A DNA stretch of 64,000 bases. Origin: Mugil cephalus (Eukaryota > Chordata > Actinopteri > Mugiliformes > Mugilidae). Where the stretch lies: NCBI RefSeq assembly GCF_022458985.1, contig NC_061777.1, forward strand, positions 13,047,668 through 13,111,667, in the 5' to 3' direction. Numbering within the stretch: the stretch's first letter is position 1; the number at the start of each line of letters is the position of its first letter. A program made the translations under genes and the position numbers. A model generated the notes under the pieces. That model had not been told where the DNA came from, ran no database searches, and saw nothing but the letters and a program-made list of their open reading frames with translations. Of this stretch, positions 13,201 through 23,757 are shown piece by piece.

Positions 13201-14127
13201 TTCTCATTTCTAACTGTTAGTGCTATGTAATACTGAGTGGGCCTTAATGCCGTGTTACGCCTCTCAAACGCGGGGGTTTTCCCTCTTGTGACAAACTTTC
13301 TTTTAGCACATTGACTGAGGCTGATTTCGTAGATTTTATCCTGCGTTATCTGGTCTAATTCAACTTCTTTCCTCTGCACTCAGGTGAAGGCAGATCGCAA
13401 CAGCAAGAAGCTGTCGGTTCTCCAGCAGGCTTCCCGCCATGTGAACGAAATGGCGGCTAACGTGGTGGCCTCTACAAGGACGGGCCAGGAGCACCTGGAG
13501 GACAAAGGTGAGTGCGGTCACATTGGATACTAGATCTGTATCGCAGAATTTGAGCATCTTGTCTAATGTTTCATATGTGTTTTATGTGCAGACACGATGG
13601 ACTTCTCTGGCATGTCCCTCATCAAGTTGAGAAAGGAAGAAATGGAGTCACAGGTAGGTCATGGGCATTTGTTTTGACCTTTGACATATATGATGATATA
13701 TATATTGAAAACTTCAATACCTCACATTTCTTCAATTAAATTTAATGTGGTGGCTATTCTTATATTATCCAAACTATGGTTTGTTTGTTAACTGGTTAAA
13801 CGTGATGAACGTTATGAAATAAACTTAAATAAATGCAACAGAAAGCATTGTGGCTGCAGCCAACCACTGGTTTATTTTGCTCCTTAGGTGAAGGTGCTCG
13901 AACTAGAAAGTCAGTTGGAGAACGAGCGCCTGCGTCTGGGCGAGCTGAGGAAGAAGCACTACGACCTGGCCGGAGTTCCCCCAGAGCTTCCTGAGGGCAA
14001 CGGTGAAACCTCCTCACTGGTCCAACCTGTCTCTATGTCACCGAAACCCACCAAGCCCGCCCTCTCGAAGAAACCTGCGCTGGCCCAGAAACCCCACATC
14101 CCACCCAAATCTATGGTAATGTACTGA
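1292..14127 (+). CDS. hip1r: Huntingtin-interacting protein 1-related (HIP1R), complete
   Basis: HIP1R is an endocytic adaptor linking clathrin coats to actin; family members bind phosphoinositides, clathrin light chain and F-actin. Coding exons: 1292-1336, 3918-3981, 4824-4966, 5061-5117, 5212-5292, 5390-5466, 5666-5727, 6221-6361, 6519-6576, 7542-7617, 7792-7959, 8043-8098, 8202-8274, 8697-8880, 8974-9062, 9152-9268, 9357-9458, 9658-9852, 10383-10530, 10662-10748, 10867-10974, 11342-11478, 12060-12170, 12283-12341, 12451-12481, 12614-12676, 12817-12917, 13089-13194, 13384-13507, 13592-13653, 13888-14127. All phases close, giving 1054 aa (human 1068). The ANTH domain is at about 16-290 (KEKHARRIILGTHREKGAYT, SGQCRLAPLIQVIQDCSHLY). 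A coiled coil spans about 345-640 and the THATCH/I-LWEQ domain about 720-990 (SRWTEGLISAAKAVGWGATE, HEIAASTAQLVAASKVKAD). The FDQ.FGPPNG segment favours HIP1R over HIP1. The start MSKHMDTLLKSRDDT is inferred from phase and spacing. Confidence 0.95.
1337..3917. other. HIP1R intron 1
   Basis: A 2.6-kb intron with a GTAAGA donor and a tctcacag acceptor. It contains the SINE-like fragment near 1.85 kb, a 17-base A run near 2972-2988 and no further supported exon on the plus strand. Confidence 0.7.
1825..1915 (+). repeat. Decayed SINE-like fragment (HIP1R intron 1)
   Basis: The sequence 'gagggccattggtttgatctc' followed by 'tggccttgagcaaataca' resembles the 'ggttcgatccc ... ccttgggcaagacact' block typical of fish tRNA-derived SINEs. 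It is strongly diverged. Resemblance is by eye only. Confidence 0.35.
5605..5625 (+). other. G-run cluster (possible G-quadruplex)
   Basis: ttgggggtggggagggggc in HIP1R intron 6 contains three long G runs separated by single bases, just upstream of the exon 7 acceptor. Folding in RNA is possible but untested. Confidence 0.4.
6030..6100 (-). repeat. Possible LINE reverse-transcriptase remnant
   Basis: On the minus strand this reads AIQNTAARFVYG, close to the 'vQNtAARlv' signature near the C-terminal end of L2/CR1-type LINE reverse transcriptases. The match is short and no flanking frame supports it, so it is a weak call within HIP1R intron 7. Confidence 0.3.
6880..7490. repeat. Non-autonomous DNA-transposon-like element in HIP1R intron 9
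   Basis: The outer ends carry inverted copies of gtt(t)acatgca (near 6881 and 7470), with further internal copies near 6942 and 7405. Blocks such as 'aatcggagttctcattattccgattg' and a GAAGAAGAAGAAGAAG run at 7147-7162 match a dispersed element I recall from percomorph genomes. No transposase is present. Ends are approximate. Confidence 0.6.
8326..8341 (+). repeat. Short (TG)n microsatellite
   Basis: About eight TG units in HIP1R intron 13. Confidence 0.7.
11015..11300. repeat. Interspersed repeat fragment (HIP1R intron 21)
   Basis: The sequence 'gattcaactttattgtcatt' followed by 'acagatacaaggcaac' and later 'gtgtaacatagttagcgagggg' matches a repeat seen widely in percomorph introns. It sits close before the exon 22 acceptor. 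No coding potential is visible. Confidence 0.55.
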
Positions 14128-15405
14128 CATTAAAGCAAAAAAAAAAAAAGAAAAAAAAAAAGATGAAGATGCAACTTTTTGGAAAGTCTAATTTATTCCT
14201 CTTTATGTTTCAGTTTAAGTAAGTGTTTGAGCAGAAGATGGGAGTTCTTCACTACACGGTGGCTGGATTGAGAAACAGAAAGATGGCCTTTTTTTGAGCA
14301 TACAGTTCCTTTAAGTGGCATGCTGACAATCTTCTGTCTCATCCTGCTTCTTGTTTCTTTTATTTCATTTTTTTTGTTGTTGTTGTTGTTTGCCAAAATG
14401 GATCAGAAGTCAGATATTGGACACTTGATGCCTGTAAGGATAACGCTGTCTTCACATCTTGTCTTTTAAAAAGATAACACATCCAAGGCATATAACATTT
14501 TTTTTTATTATTATTTCAATATTTGGCGTCAGGAACAAAAAGGCTAAATTATATATACTTTTAGGTTGCTATTTTTTTTCTGCATTACTAACTGTTTTAA
14601 ATGATCAAGCACTACTGCTCCTTTTTTAGAATGTAAACGCCGATGAAGACCATGAATGGACAGCGTATCTTGTGCTTGTAGGTCACTAGATCTGATCATG
14701 CCCTGGACAGCCTTCTTTTTTTTTGCACACCGTTTGGGACATTCATCACAGAGCACATCACATTTTTCTTAACGTACACTTTCATACTATTTAAGTTGTG
14801 GTGGGGGAGAAAAAGGTGAATCACGTCATGCGTGTCCACGTTGCTGCAAGTTTTACATACCTCCCGCTTTGCCTTCACAATGTCCCTCTTTTGTGCAAAA
14901 CATCTTTCATTGTCAACAGTAGAAGATTGTCTCAGTTGCCTTGAAATGTGCTGTACCGATGCATTAAATAATACCTGTAAAGGCACACAGTCTGTATAGG
15001 CGTGTACAACTCACACCAAGTATAATTTATATCTACACTCATCTCTTGAATGTCCCTTTACTAGAGAAGAACCTGGATATCTTATAGGTAGATGTAAAGC
15101 TTGCACACAAATATTGGATGTAGGTGTCCTTAATTATCAAATTACACCTTTAGGCTGAAGGTGAAGATTTAGGGTTTAGTTTATTATCAATATCAAGGTG
15201 TTTCAAGTCTTCTCTGCCTCTGGGATCTTTTTTCTTACAGGGTCTTAAAATGCATCTTTTTATGTTCTGTCCTTTCCTCTGTACGAAATGTCTTTATACA
15301 CTCAGATCTATTAATATATATTTTAGTAAAGATATACTGGTGGTTTCTCCTTGTAAGAAGTGTAAATGTAAGACAAATGAACAATAAATGTTTGATTTTA
15401 AGTGG
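14128..15405 (+). other. hip1r: HIP1R 3' UTR
   Basis: The region after the TGA stop is A/T-rich with no further coding exon. An alternative splice from GTAATG at 14116 to the tttcag acceptor ending near 14213 would change the last residues from VMY to FK. The end is set by the AATAAA at 15383 followed by a GT-rich tract. Confidence 0.55.
15383..15388 (+). terminator. hip1r: HIP1R polyadenylation signal
   Basis: AATAAA followed within about 20 bases by T/GT-rich sequence (ggcttttgtgtttcttcg). It is the best signal between HIP1R and RILPL1. Confidence 0.6.
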
Positions 15406-16218
15406 CTTTTGTGTTTCTTCGTCATATGAAGCTTTTTTTAGGTACATGTTCAGTGTTTTTCTCAATCTCATACAAACATCTGGATAAAGAGAATTGTTTT
15501 TTTATGTGTGTATTTTTTTGAGGCCAGCTGAATTTAACTGCAGCGGACTGATAACTCATTCTATATTTGAATAGTTTTTGTTAAGTGAAATTTCCTGCTC
15601 TTGATATTCCTGCAAGTATCTTAATACATTGGTAATATTTAAGTAAATTATTTTACGACATAGTATGCATAGCTTATTATAGCCTGTCTCTAACGTGCCA
15701 TGTAGGGTTGGGATATTTTAAAAGCTAAATGATGGGCACAGACGGTAAATATCATGACATGCGCAGTAGGACTTGGATGGAAGTCTGCTGCCGCCTTCAG
15801 GAGGAGTTGTAAACATTTTTAAACCAGGTGTCGAACATCAACTGCTTTGCCATTTTTATGATATGCAGTGTGTCGCAACATTACAGACACTTTTATCAAG
15901 TATATACTGTCCACTATAGCACAAAGTAGCACATTGTTAACCTGGTAGGTATCGGTGGTGTTTTATATGGAGGCGTTTACCGGTATCGGTATGGTCGAAT
16001 TGAACATTTACGAGTTTACGCGGTGACTGTGAACGCAGCACCAGAGGCAACAGTTTAGTTTGTACTGTCAACAAACACTTTGGCGCCGTGGTCTCTCACA
16101 CCCTTCACGCAAAGTTGTATAAACAAGTTTTTCTACCGCCAATGTGAGTCTACTCCAAGCGCCAGAGGAAGCAGAGATATGCTGAATATTAGAGGTGTCA
16201 ATAAAGCAGAGGACAGAC
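15406..16218 (+). promoter_or_regulatory. rilpl1: RILPL1 upstream region and 5' UTR
   Basis: The interval between HIP1R and the RILPL1 start has no exon of its own. A TTTGGCGCC at 16079-16087 resembles an E2F-type site. No clear TATA box is placed relative to a known start site. The promoter role is inferred from position. Confidence 0.35.
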
Positions 16219-19200
16219 ATGGAAACCCGCGTTGTCCCAGCGCTGGACAGACCCGCCGCGGAGCTGACTGTCGTGGACGTGTACGACATAGCGGCGGTGC
16301 TGGGGCAGGAGTTTGAGCGGATCATAGACCGGTTCGGCTGCGAGTCCCTGGTCGGGTTGGTGCCCCGCGTGGTGCGGGTCCTGGAGTTGCTGGAGGCGCT
16401 GGTGAGCCGCGGAGCCGCGGGACAGGAGGCCGAGGAGCTGCGCAGGGAGCTGGACAGGTTGCGTCAGGAGCGCAGCGACAGATATGAGCAGGAGAGGAAG
16501 CACCAGAGGGTGAGAGGAGGCCAGTTCATTAGGTACACTGGTGAAATCTAATACAGTCTGATATTACTGTCCTGCACTAGGTTAGTTATGACTCGTATAA
16601 TGTTCACTTTATACTAAAACGGGGTAAGAAAGGTGGCACTTCAATTGTAGGATCATATGATCTTGTTTATTTTTTTATTTAATGGGATCCTCATTAGTCA
16701 TCACTCTATTATTGGAGCAATGACTATTCCTCCTTTGGTCCAACACAGAACCCAGTAACATACAGTACAACTGTACAAAGTAAACACAACAATCCAGAAT
16801 ATGTAAGGTAATCACATACAAAGATAAATTATAACATTCAATGAATTTGCCACAGCATAGACTGCACTAAACAATAAAATGAAAATAGTTACAAAAACAG
16901 TTTTCCAACACGTAAAAGCCACATCTTTACAGAAAGAAGAACAGAGAAGACACACAACAAAACAAAAACAGAAAGAAGTCAGACATTATATCACCTTTCT
17001 AAAAACAGCTTTCTTAGTTTATTTTTAAAACTTTGGTTTACCAGGGTTAAGAGATGAGGTGGAAGCTCTTTCTACTCGGCCACAGCCCTGTACATCACTG
17101 TTCTCCTCGTGGCATTGGTTTGCATTGGCAAAGGTAATGTGAGTCCGTTGTTTACTGCTCGTCTTGTTTTGCGGATGCGTCTGTTATTGGCTTGGGACTG
17201 GTTGTGCGTAAAGGCAAATAGGTTGGAGGATGTAGTTTATTAGTAGTCATTTAAAGTAGTTATTTAGCCAAACCACCAGCCTCCAATATAGAAACACAGT
17301 GGAATCCACAGCTCTTTTGATTATTTTGAACCGAATTTACTGCAGGGTTGTTATATTGCAATGCATTTCTTTTCACTAGTGTACTTAAGGGACTGGCAAG
17401 TGTGTGTATTTTCCTGACTGTCTTTGTGATTGTGTGTCCTTTATCTGGGTCTTTGCCACTACTCCATGTGTATTGTAAACTTTCAAGGTGAGTCAATAAG
17501 TAGCGACGGCTCTACAGAAATATTGTCATTCATGTATTTGCGGGCAGGCACCAGTAACAAATGGATAATTATTCTATTATGCACTATTTTTCATATCTAC
17601 ATCACATCTTTAACTAGTTTACTTTAGATTATAAATGTAAAGTTTTCAATCTTTTTTCTCATCTCCTCTGCGTACAGGAGTTGGAGATGGTGGACGACGT
17701 ATGGCGATTAGAAGTCCAGGACCTGCTCTCTCAAATCAGCCAGCTTCAGGCAGAGAACAAGCGTCTGTCCGTGAGCCTCTCTCTCAAAGAGTCCCCCATC
17801 GCAGAGGAAGAGCCGCAGAAACACGAGGGTGAGCAGTCGACAGCTCTCAGCCGGGGTTTGACGGATGGAACTGTTTCAAGATTGTCCGCGAGATAATAAA
17901 ACATTTATTAGATTATCTCCTCGATAGAATAATGAATTAATACTGTCTGCAGATGATATGCGCGATTAGGCTTAGACTTGTGATTTATGATTATACAATG
18001 AGAGATGCTCATGTTTAAGCAGGCTGATTAGATAACATTTTTTTAAAGAACTTACAATAATTCAGTCTCCATGGCCAGATGTTTTTCAGTACCACATCGT
18101 CTGGCTTCACTATTTTTTATTTCTTTTTGAATTATACAGATTTTAGGTTTGGAAATAAAAGTGCATTGCAATAGAATTTGTACCCATTATCTGCAGATTG
18201 GTGCCTCCTTGTGTGGGTATTATAGTAGTTAGTGATGAGAAAACAAAGAACAATCTATTAAGGCAACATAAAATACACAAGTATGAATAGCATATGCATT
18301 GTATATAGTTTATTAGATATAAATTTTTATTATTATTACAATAAAGAGCACACATTGGTCTGTTGCCTTTTAAAGTCTTGTACAGTATCTGATTGACTCC
18401 AGATACTAAAATAGTTTGAGTCTTATATGTGTTCTGCTTAGTACAGATTTATTTTGTGCTGATTACAGATTTGACTGTGCTCTGCCTCTTACATATTTAC
18501 CCAGTGCAGTCACGCTGGGCTGTATATTATATGCTACATGCTTGCAAGGTGAAAAAAAAAAAAAAGTAGGCCGTGAAGAGAGGCATTAGTCAGGAGCTTG
18601 TAAAGGAGACTATTTTTGAAGCAGACCAAAATACAGCTCTTGTTTAAAGCTCATGGTGACTGCAGCTATACTTACTGTCAGGGCTTCAACACACACACGC
18701 GCGCACACACACACACATGCTGCTTATGAACATAAATGACTGGGTAATGCACTGTGTGATTGGTGTTCTCACTGACACATCATTTGTCTTGTGTCACGCT
18801 TCAATAATCCTCAGAAAGTTTTCAGGAGCGTCGCATGCCTTAACTTTTTACACTATCAACGCCTATGTTGTCGTCAGCCAGTTTCTGTTGATTTTGGTGC
18901 AGTATCAACTTTGAACACATTAAAGGAAAAATATTCTGAACTCTTTTAGGTGGGGTTTTTAATATTTTAGAGGTTAGATTCAAACAAACTACCTTGGTAA
19001 TTAAAAAGTTTTATAGCTAATGTGAAAGGAGGTTTAAATGAAAGGATACATGCAACGTGCAAAATATTAATCAGACAAAAAAAACAGCAGATTGTTGATC
19101 TTTGCTGGTGTATTGGTCAGTGCTTGTGTGAACATTTCCTCTGTGATCCTGTGGTACTTGCAGGAATGTCAGAGAAAGAAAAACAAGCAATGAAGAAGCT

Positions 19201-20626
19201 GAAAGATTTAGTGGATAAACAGAGGGATGAAATCCGGGCTAAGGACCGTGAGCTGGCGCTAAGAAACGAGGATGTTGAAGCGGTGAGGACTTAGGCTACG
19301 TACGTCATACATGCTGCATACAAAATACTGTCTTCTATCAGAATTAGTGAAATTATAAAACACATTCTCTGTACTACAGCTCCAGATGCAGCAGCATCGG
19401 CTGATAAGGATCAACCAGGACCTCCTCCACAGGATAGGTGTGATGGAGGCTCAGGGCAAGACACTGATTCAGCGGAGGGCTGAGCTCGAGGCTGCAGCCC
19501 AGGCACAGCACCAGGAGCTCGGGGCTCTGCGGCTGGAGGTCACGAGGCTGAAAAGGGAGCTCCAGGAATGGGAACTAGAGAAAGAACTCTCTGATATAGA
19601 AGAGGTCCGGTTTTCAAGATCTGGGATGTTGCCACCGACAACACCACTGATCAGGGTAAGACACAAAGAGCTCATCTTTAACAAACTGGAAACTATAAAT
19701 ACGGTGGCTTAAGTTGTTATTTTGTGTCACAAATCCAGTCTGCAGAAGCAGAGCTTTCTAACTCCTCCGCGCCTAATTCAGTGTGGGCCGAGTGCGGAGG
19801 AGACCCGGGCTTCCTGGCAAACTGCTTTGAGCAAGAAAAGAGCATTTCTGTTGTCCCAAGATTAGCAAAGAGAGAGCATAATGTGAAAGAGGGGGACGAA
19901 GATGAGGACACGTCGGCATTGTCACTGGTAAAATCTGCTCCATATTACTGCCAATGATAGCAGAGGCTGCTTTAATATAAGACTGTTTACATTAAAAAAA
20001 AAACATGGCTATTAAATATTAGATATTGCCTTTGTGTCTATGCTGTGATGAACAAAGGCTCAACGTGTGTTTTTGACTGCAGGGGGGATCAACTGATGCA
20101 GAGCCAGAAGAGGAGACAGATAATCTGGAACAGGAGTCGGATAAACCTCGCTTCACCCTTCAGGAGCTGAGGGACGTCCTGCAGGAGAAAAATGAACTCA
20201 AAGCCCAAGTTTTTCTTTTACAGGAAGAGCTGGCATATTACAAAAGGTACGATTAGGGTAGATTAGACTCGGTGTTACAACACTTGGATGCAGAAAACAA
20301 ATGAAATTTACTTCTCCCATGTCTTTCAGTGAAGAGAATGAGGAAGACTTCAGTCCAGTTGCTTGTATTTCGCCACCTCCACCTCATCCTCCAACTTCTA
20401 CTGATCAGCCTGAATCAGGAATTAGACGCTTGTGAGTTTTTTTTTGCGTAGTATTAATAGCTATTGTTAGAGTGGTTCGATTAAAGTGTGTTTTCTGTCT
20501 GACTTTGAGTCTCCATTCTCCTCTCTGGACAGGATCTTCACGGCCATAATGCCAATGGTGGCGGCAGGTTTGATCGGGGACGATCCGACGTTGTTGCCGA
20601 TACGAAGACTAGTTTCTTTCGTATGA
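16219..20626 (+). CDS. rilpl1: RILP-like protein 1 (RILPL1), complete, unusual C-terminus
   Basis: RILPL1 belongs to the RILP adaptor family. Its RH2 domain binds phosphorylated Rab8/Rab10, and the protein acts at centrosome, cilium and lysosome. Exons: 16219-16509, 17678-17828, 19164-19282, 19380-19655, 19739-19927, 20083-20246, 20330-20431, 20533-20626. Phases close for 461 aa (human 403). RH1 is at about 14-97 (AELTVVDVYDIA). Coiled coil follows (MSEKEKQAMKKLKDLVDKQR, RDEIRAKDRELALRNEDVEA). RH2 is at about 350-396 (PRFTLQELRDVLQEKNELKA, EELAYYKS). Exon 5 adds 63 mostly acidic residues not in the human form I recall. The last exon encodes IFTAIMPMVAAGLIGDDP... ending RRLVSFV, in place of the LFSFFSRDKKR tail of human RILPL1. 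An upstream in-frame ATG at 16195 would add eight residues; 16219 fits family length better. Confidence 0.92.
16650..17230. repeat. Probable interspersed repeat in RILPL1 intron 1
   Basis: The block starting 'aatgggatcctcattagtc' and followed by 'cctttggtccaacaca' resembles the 'ggatccccattag ... ggggtccaa' family of fish repeats. The part near 17050-17190 also looks like degraded LINE 3' sequence. No open frame persists. Classification is by eye. Confidence 0.4.
17330..17412 (+). repeat. Dispersed repeat copy A (tgtacctaa-type end)
   Basis: 'actgcagggttgttatattg ... cactagtgtacttaagggactggcaag' is related to the copies at 24124-24212 and 24543-24631. The shared end resembles the teleost 'gtgtacctaataaagtggcc' repeat terminus. 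Confidence 0.5.
18690..18716 (+). repeat. (AC)n microsatellite
   Basis: Short AC/GC dinucleotide run in RILPL1 intron 2. Confidence 0.7.
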
Positions 20627-21109
20627 CCGTAAATTCAACTTGTTCTTACACTAAAAGTTTTATTTTTTTTTAACCGCAGCATCTCAACAAAAGTTATTTT
20701 AAACATGAAACTGTGACGAATCTACTTTACATGATATATTTTGGTTTTTAGTTTCTCATTAGCTGAGTAAGAGCTTTAAATGGACATAAACAGTTCAGAA
20801 ACGAGACAACTGAGTACACCTCACGCTCGCAGATGCTTTAATGACCTGTCAGAGTTTTGGCTGCATAATGTCATCAAATGCTTCACTCTGTGTGATCTGC
20901 CGTAACATTATGACTTGTATGAAGTCACGAACACTGATGATGTTGCTATGATGTAAAATTCTTTGGGAAGCCTGGATAGTGACACCTGGACATCGTTGCA
21001 GACCAAGCGCAGCCCCATGGTAAGAGCAAAGAGGGTTGTCTTTGCATCCTGTTACCTGTTATGTTCAGCAGTTAGGTGATGGAACATATACTTCTGACAA
21101 CTTTCTGTC

Positions 21110-21440
21110 AGAACCAGCATCGACTCTTTCAGAAGTTTGAGCTGCAGTAGCTCATCCCTTGGATCAGACCACACTAGCCAACAAGCCTTGGCTGTTCATG
21201 ACTCTGTTGCCAGCTCACCACTGCAGGACCACAAACACTTCAAAAGAGCTGCAGTATTAGATATCACAAAGTTTTTCAAAGTCGCTCAAATCCTTCATCT
21301 TACCCGTTTTGTCCTGCTTCTAAAACTTGGAGGTAAAATTTGCTGCGTGATGTCCGACAGTCTGACAGTTGACATTTTGACAAGATAACCAGCGTAATTC
21401 ACTTCACCTCTGAATGGTCATAATATTATAGTTTGTGCTT
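21110..21440. repeat. Decayed copy of a common fish dispersed element
   Basis: Phrases such as 'gctgcagtagctcatcccttggatc', 'cttcaaaagagctgcagtat', 'gtcgctcaaatccttcatctta' and 'ttcacttcacctctgaatgg' closely track an abundant teleost repeat ('...agctcgtctgttggatcgg ... cgctcaaatccttacgcttg ... ttcacttcacctgtcagtgg'). The 83-codon open frame at 21137-21388 is explained by this repeat and is not a gene. Confidence 0.6.
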
Positions 21441-22068
21441 CATTTGTTGTAATACTGCACACAATAATGACAGATAGACTAGCAACCGGGTTCCTTATGT
21501 TAGAACCACACTACAGACTGTACAGTATCTACCTGGAGACAGTTTCCCAGAGTATAAATTGAGTTTTTGCTCTTCGCCACCTGTTTAACACTCTAAAAAA
21601 TGATGCATTAGGCCCAGCTGCCGCAAGACCTATAAAATAGACATGTGGCGTGATTTATATCTGTCATGATGTATCTGATGGTAAATTATTGCCCATGTGT
21701 TTGCCTTTGGTTTCAGTGTACACTGAATGTGCTACATGACCATGTGCCCCTGTTTTCCATTGAGAGACTGTGTGAGATCCTCGCCTATACAGCTGAAACA
21801 GCGTGTTACTGCCAATCAGATGAATACAGGCTGGCACCCACACAAATTCGGCTCTAGTAGGCTCTAGTAGAACATCCCAGACAAGTTTGAAATTGTTTCA
21901 AAGTTTGAGTTTGACACTTTTTTAGGTCTCAAAAAGAGGACATGTCTGGGAAAAAGAGGTCATCTGGTATATATACCTATATATATCTATCAGTAATCAG
22001 TAAATGTCATAACTATGATTTGTGCCAGACTGATATTGCAAAGTAATGTTTTTTTTTCAGAATATGGA

Positions 22069-22074
22069 AATAAA
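22069..22074 (+). terminator. rilpl1: RILPL1 polyadenylation signal
   Basis: AATAAA with a T-rich and then GT-rich stretch just downstream (tttttacatctttggtgtg). It is the last good signal before the RILPL2 promoter region. Confidence 0.5.
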
Positions 22075-22328
22075 GTTTTATTTTAAATTTTTTACATCTT
22101 TGGTGTGATTTGATCCAATGCGTGGCTAAGATAATGCTAGAAGTGTCGTATTTATCTTCGATTTTATTTTAATTACATATTATTTTGTGAGGTGTTGTAC
22201 ACTTCAATCAATTAAAAACATGAAATCACGTGCTTTCTCACCTGATTCTGACATGTCCTCCTGATTGAGAGATGTACAGAGAGTGGAAAAGTAAGAAGTT
22301 TCACTCATACGCTACTGCGCTCGCTATC

Positions 22329-22342
22329 TTTTCCATGGCAAC
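22329..22342. promoter_or_regulatory. rilpl2: RFX X-box-like motif upstream of RILPL2
   Basis: TTTTCCATGGCAAC matches 13 of 14 positions of the RFX X-box GTTNCCATGGNAAC. It lies about 290 bases before the RILPL2 start codon, beside a TCTCGCGAG element at 22363-22371. RFX sites mark many cilium genes, and RILPL2 acts in ciliary membrane trafficking. Function is inferred. Confidence 0.5.
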
Positions 22343-22627
22343 GCCACAGCGCCGAGTGAGTTCTCGCGAGTAATACACGATCTTTGTGCTTACCTGTCGC
22401 TAGGATACTTTGCCCTCCTCTTCTGTACAGCGAGTCACGGCATTGGCGGCTGAGTGAGTGATGGGGGAAGTGCAAGAGCCTTTGTGGAAGTTAGTTACCT
22501 TCGTTCAGTGAAAGTATAGCCGAAGTCAAAAACAGAAAGAAAGCGTCATTTTGAGACGTCATTCGCAGTCGCTGGTGGAGAAAAGTTCACTTTATTCTGG
22601 TGCTTTAAGGAGTCGCACGGTTCCGCC

Positions 22628-23698
22628 ATGGACTTTGGTGAAGAGTCGTCGCCCGCTCTGGCTTTCGAGAAGGACGCGTTCGAGCTCACGGTAGAAGATG
22701 TGTATGACATTTCTTACGTGATCGGACGAGATTTGTTGAAGATCAGCAGCACGGGCGAAGAAGTGTCAGATCTGCAGTTCAAAATAGTTCGCGTTTTAGA
22801 GATGTTTGAGACTTTGGTCAACAAGTACAACTTGTCTCTGGAGGAGCTGAAAATGGAGCGGGACAACCTAAAGGGTGAACTGGACAGGATCATCAAGGAG
22901 GGGGCTTCTTCATCCGGACAGGGCACGGTGAGTCCGGCCGTCTGTGTTTCGGGGTCTTCCTCCAGACAGAAACGACTTGTAGATGTACCTTTTCGTGTTT
23001 GCCATCACAGCAAACGGCGGGACCCAACCAGCTGGTGGTGGACCTGACGGACCCCAACAGACCACGCTTCACCATGCAGGAGCTGAAGGAGGTCCTGCAG
23101 GAGAGGAACCAGCTCAAGTCTCAGCTCATGGTGGCTCAAGAGGAGCTGCAGTTGTATAAGAGGTATAACCAGTCTAAAATCTAAAGTCCACACTTAGATA
23201 GGACTCATACCTCACACTGTAAAAGTGTATTATGAGGAAATGCGTTGATAGTGTATTGTAGACTTCTATCTAATATAAGAAATATCAGGGACATACTAGT
23301 AGACTAACTGTAACCCTACACCTAATCCAACACTCCTGACATCCCAGTCAACAAACCTGAACTTTACAAGATTTGTAAAAGAAGGATTTATTGGTGCGCT
23401 ACACTAGATTGTCTGGGTGAGGTAAAGAAGTTTGTTGTTGGGACATTTTAGTAAAGTGGGACAGCGCACAGGTTGTATTTAGGTGCTTAAAAGTGCAAGT
23501 CAAGTGTAGGTCAAAGTACACGGCTAAAATCACATGGTGTAACTGTTGTCTACTCTGCATAGAGACTGTGGTTAGAATCAAACAAGAGGTGTATCCACAA
23601 AACACAAAAGATAAGAGAAATGACACATGCTCCGAATCAATTTCTTTATAAAGGTGTAACATTTGAATGAATTGTTGTTGATATTGTTGATAGAAATT

Positions 23699-23757
<59 letters not shown>

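Larger units (their letters stand above)
20627..22095 (+). other. rilpl1: RILPL1 3' UTR / downstream region
   Basis: No coding exon is firmly supported after the TGA at 20624-20626. The region holds a repeat-derived block (21110-21440) and a direct repeat of ggctctagta near 21850. It ends with an AATAAA at 22069 followed by TTTT and GT-rich sequence. Confidence 0.5.

Noticed and set aside
18143-18355. 70-codon minus-strand frame in RILPL1 intron 2
   Set aside because: A/T-rich chance frame rich in C, Y, L and I with no domain or splice support.
21137-21388. 83-codon plus-strand frame after RILPL1
   Set aside because: Its DNA follows a common dispersed fish repeat.
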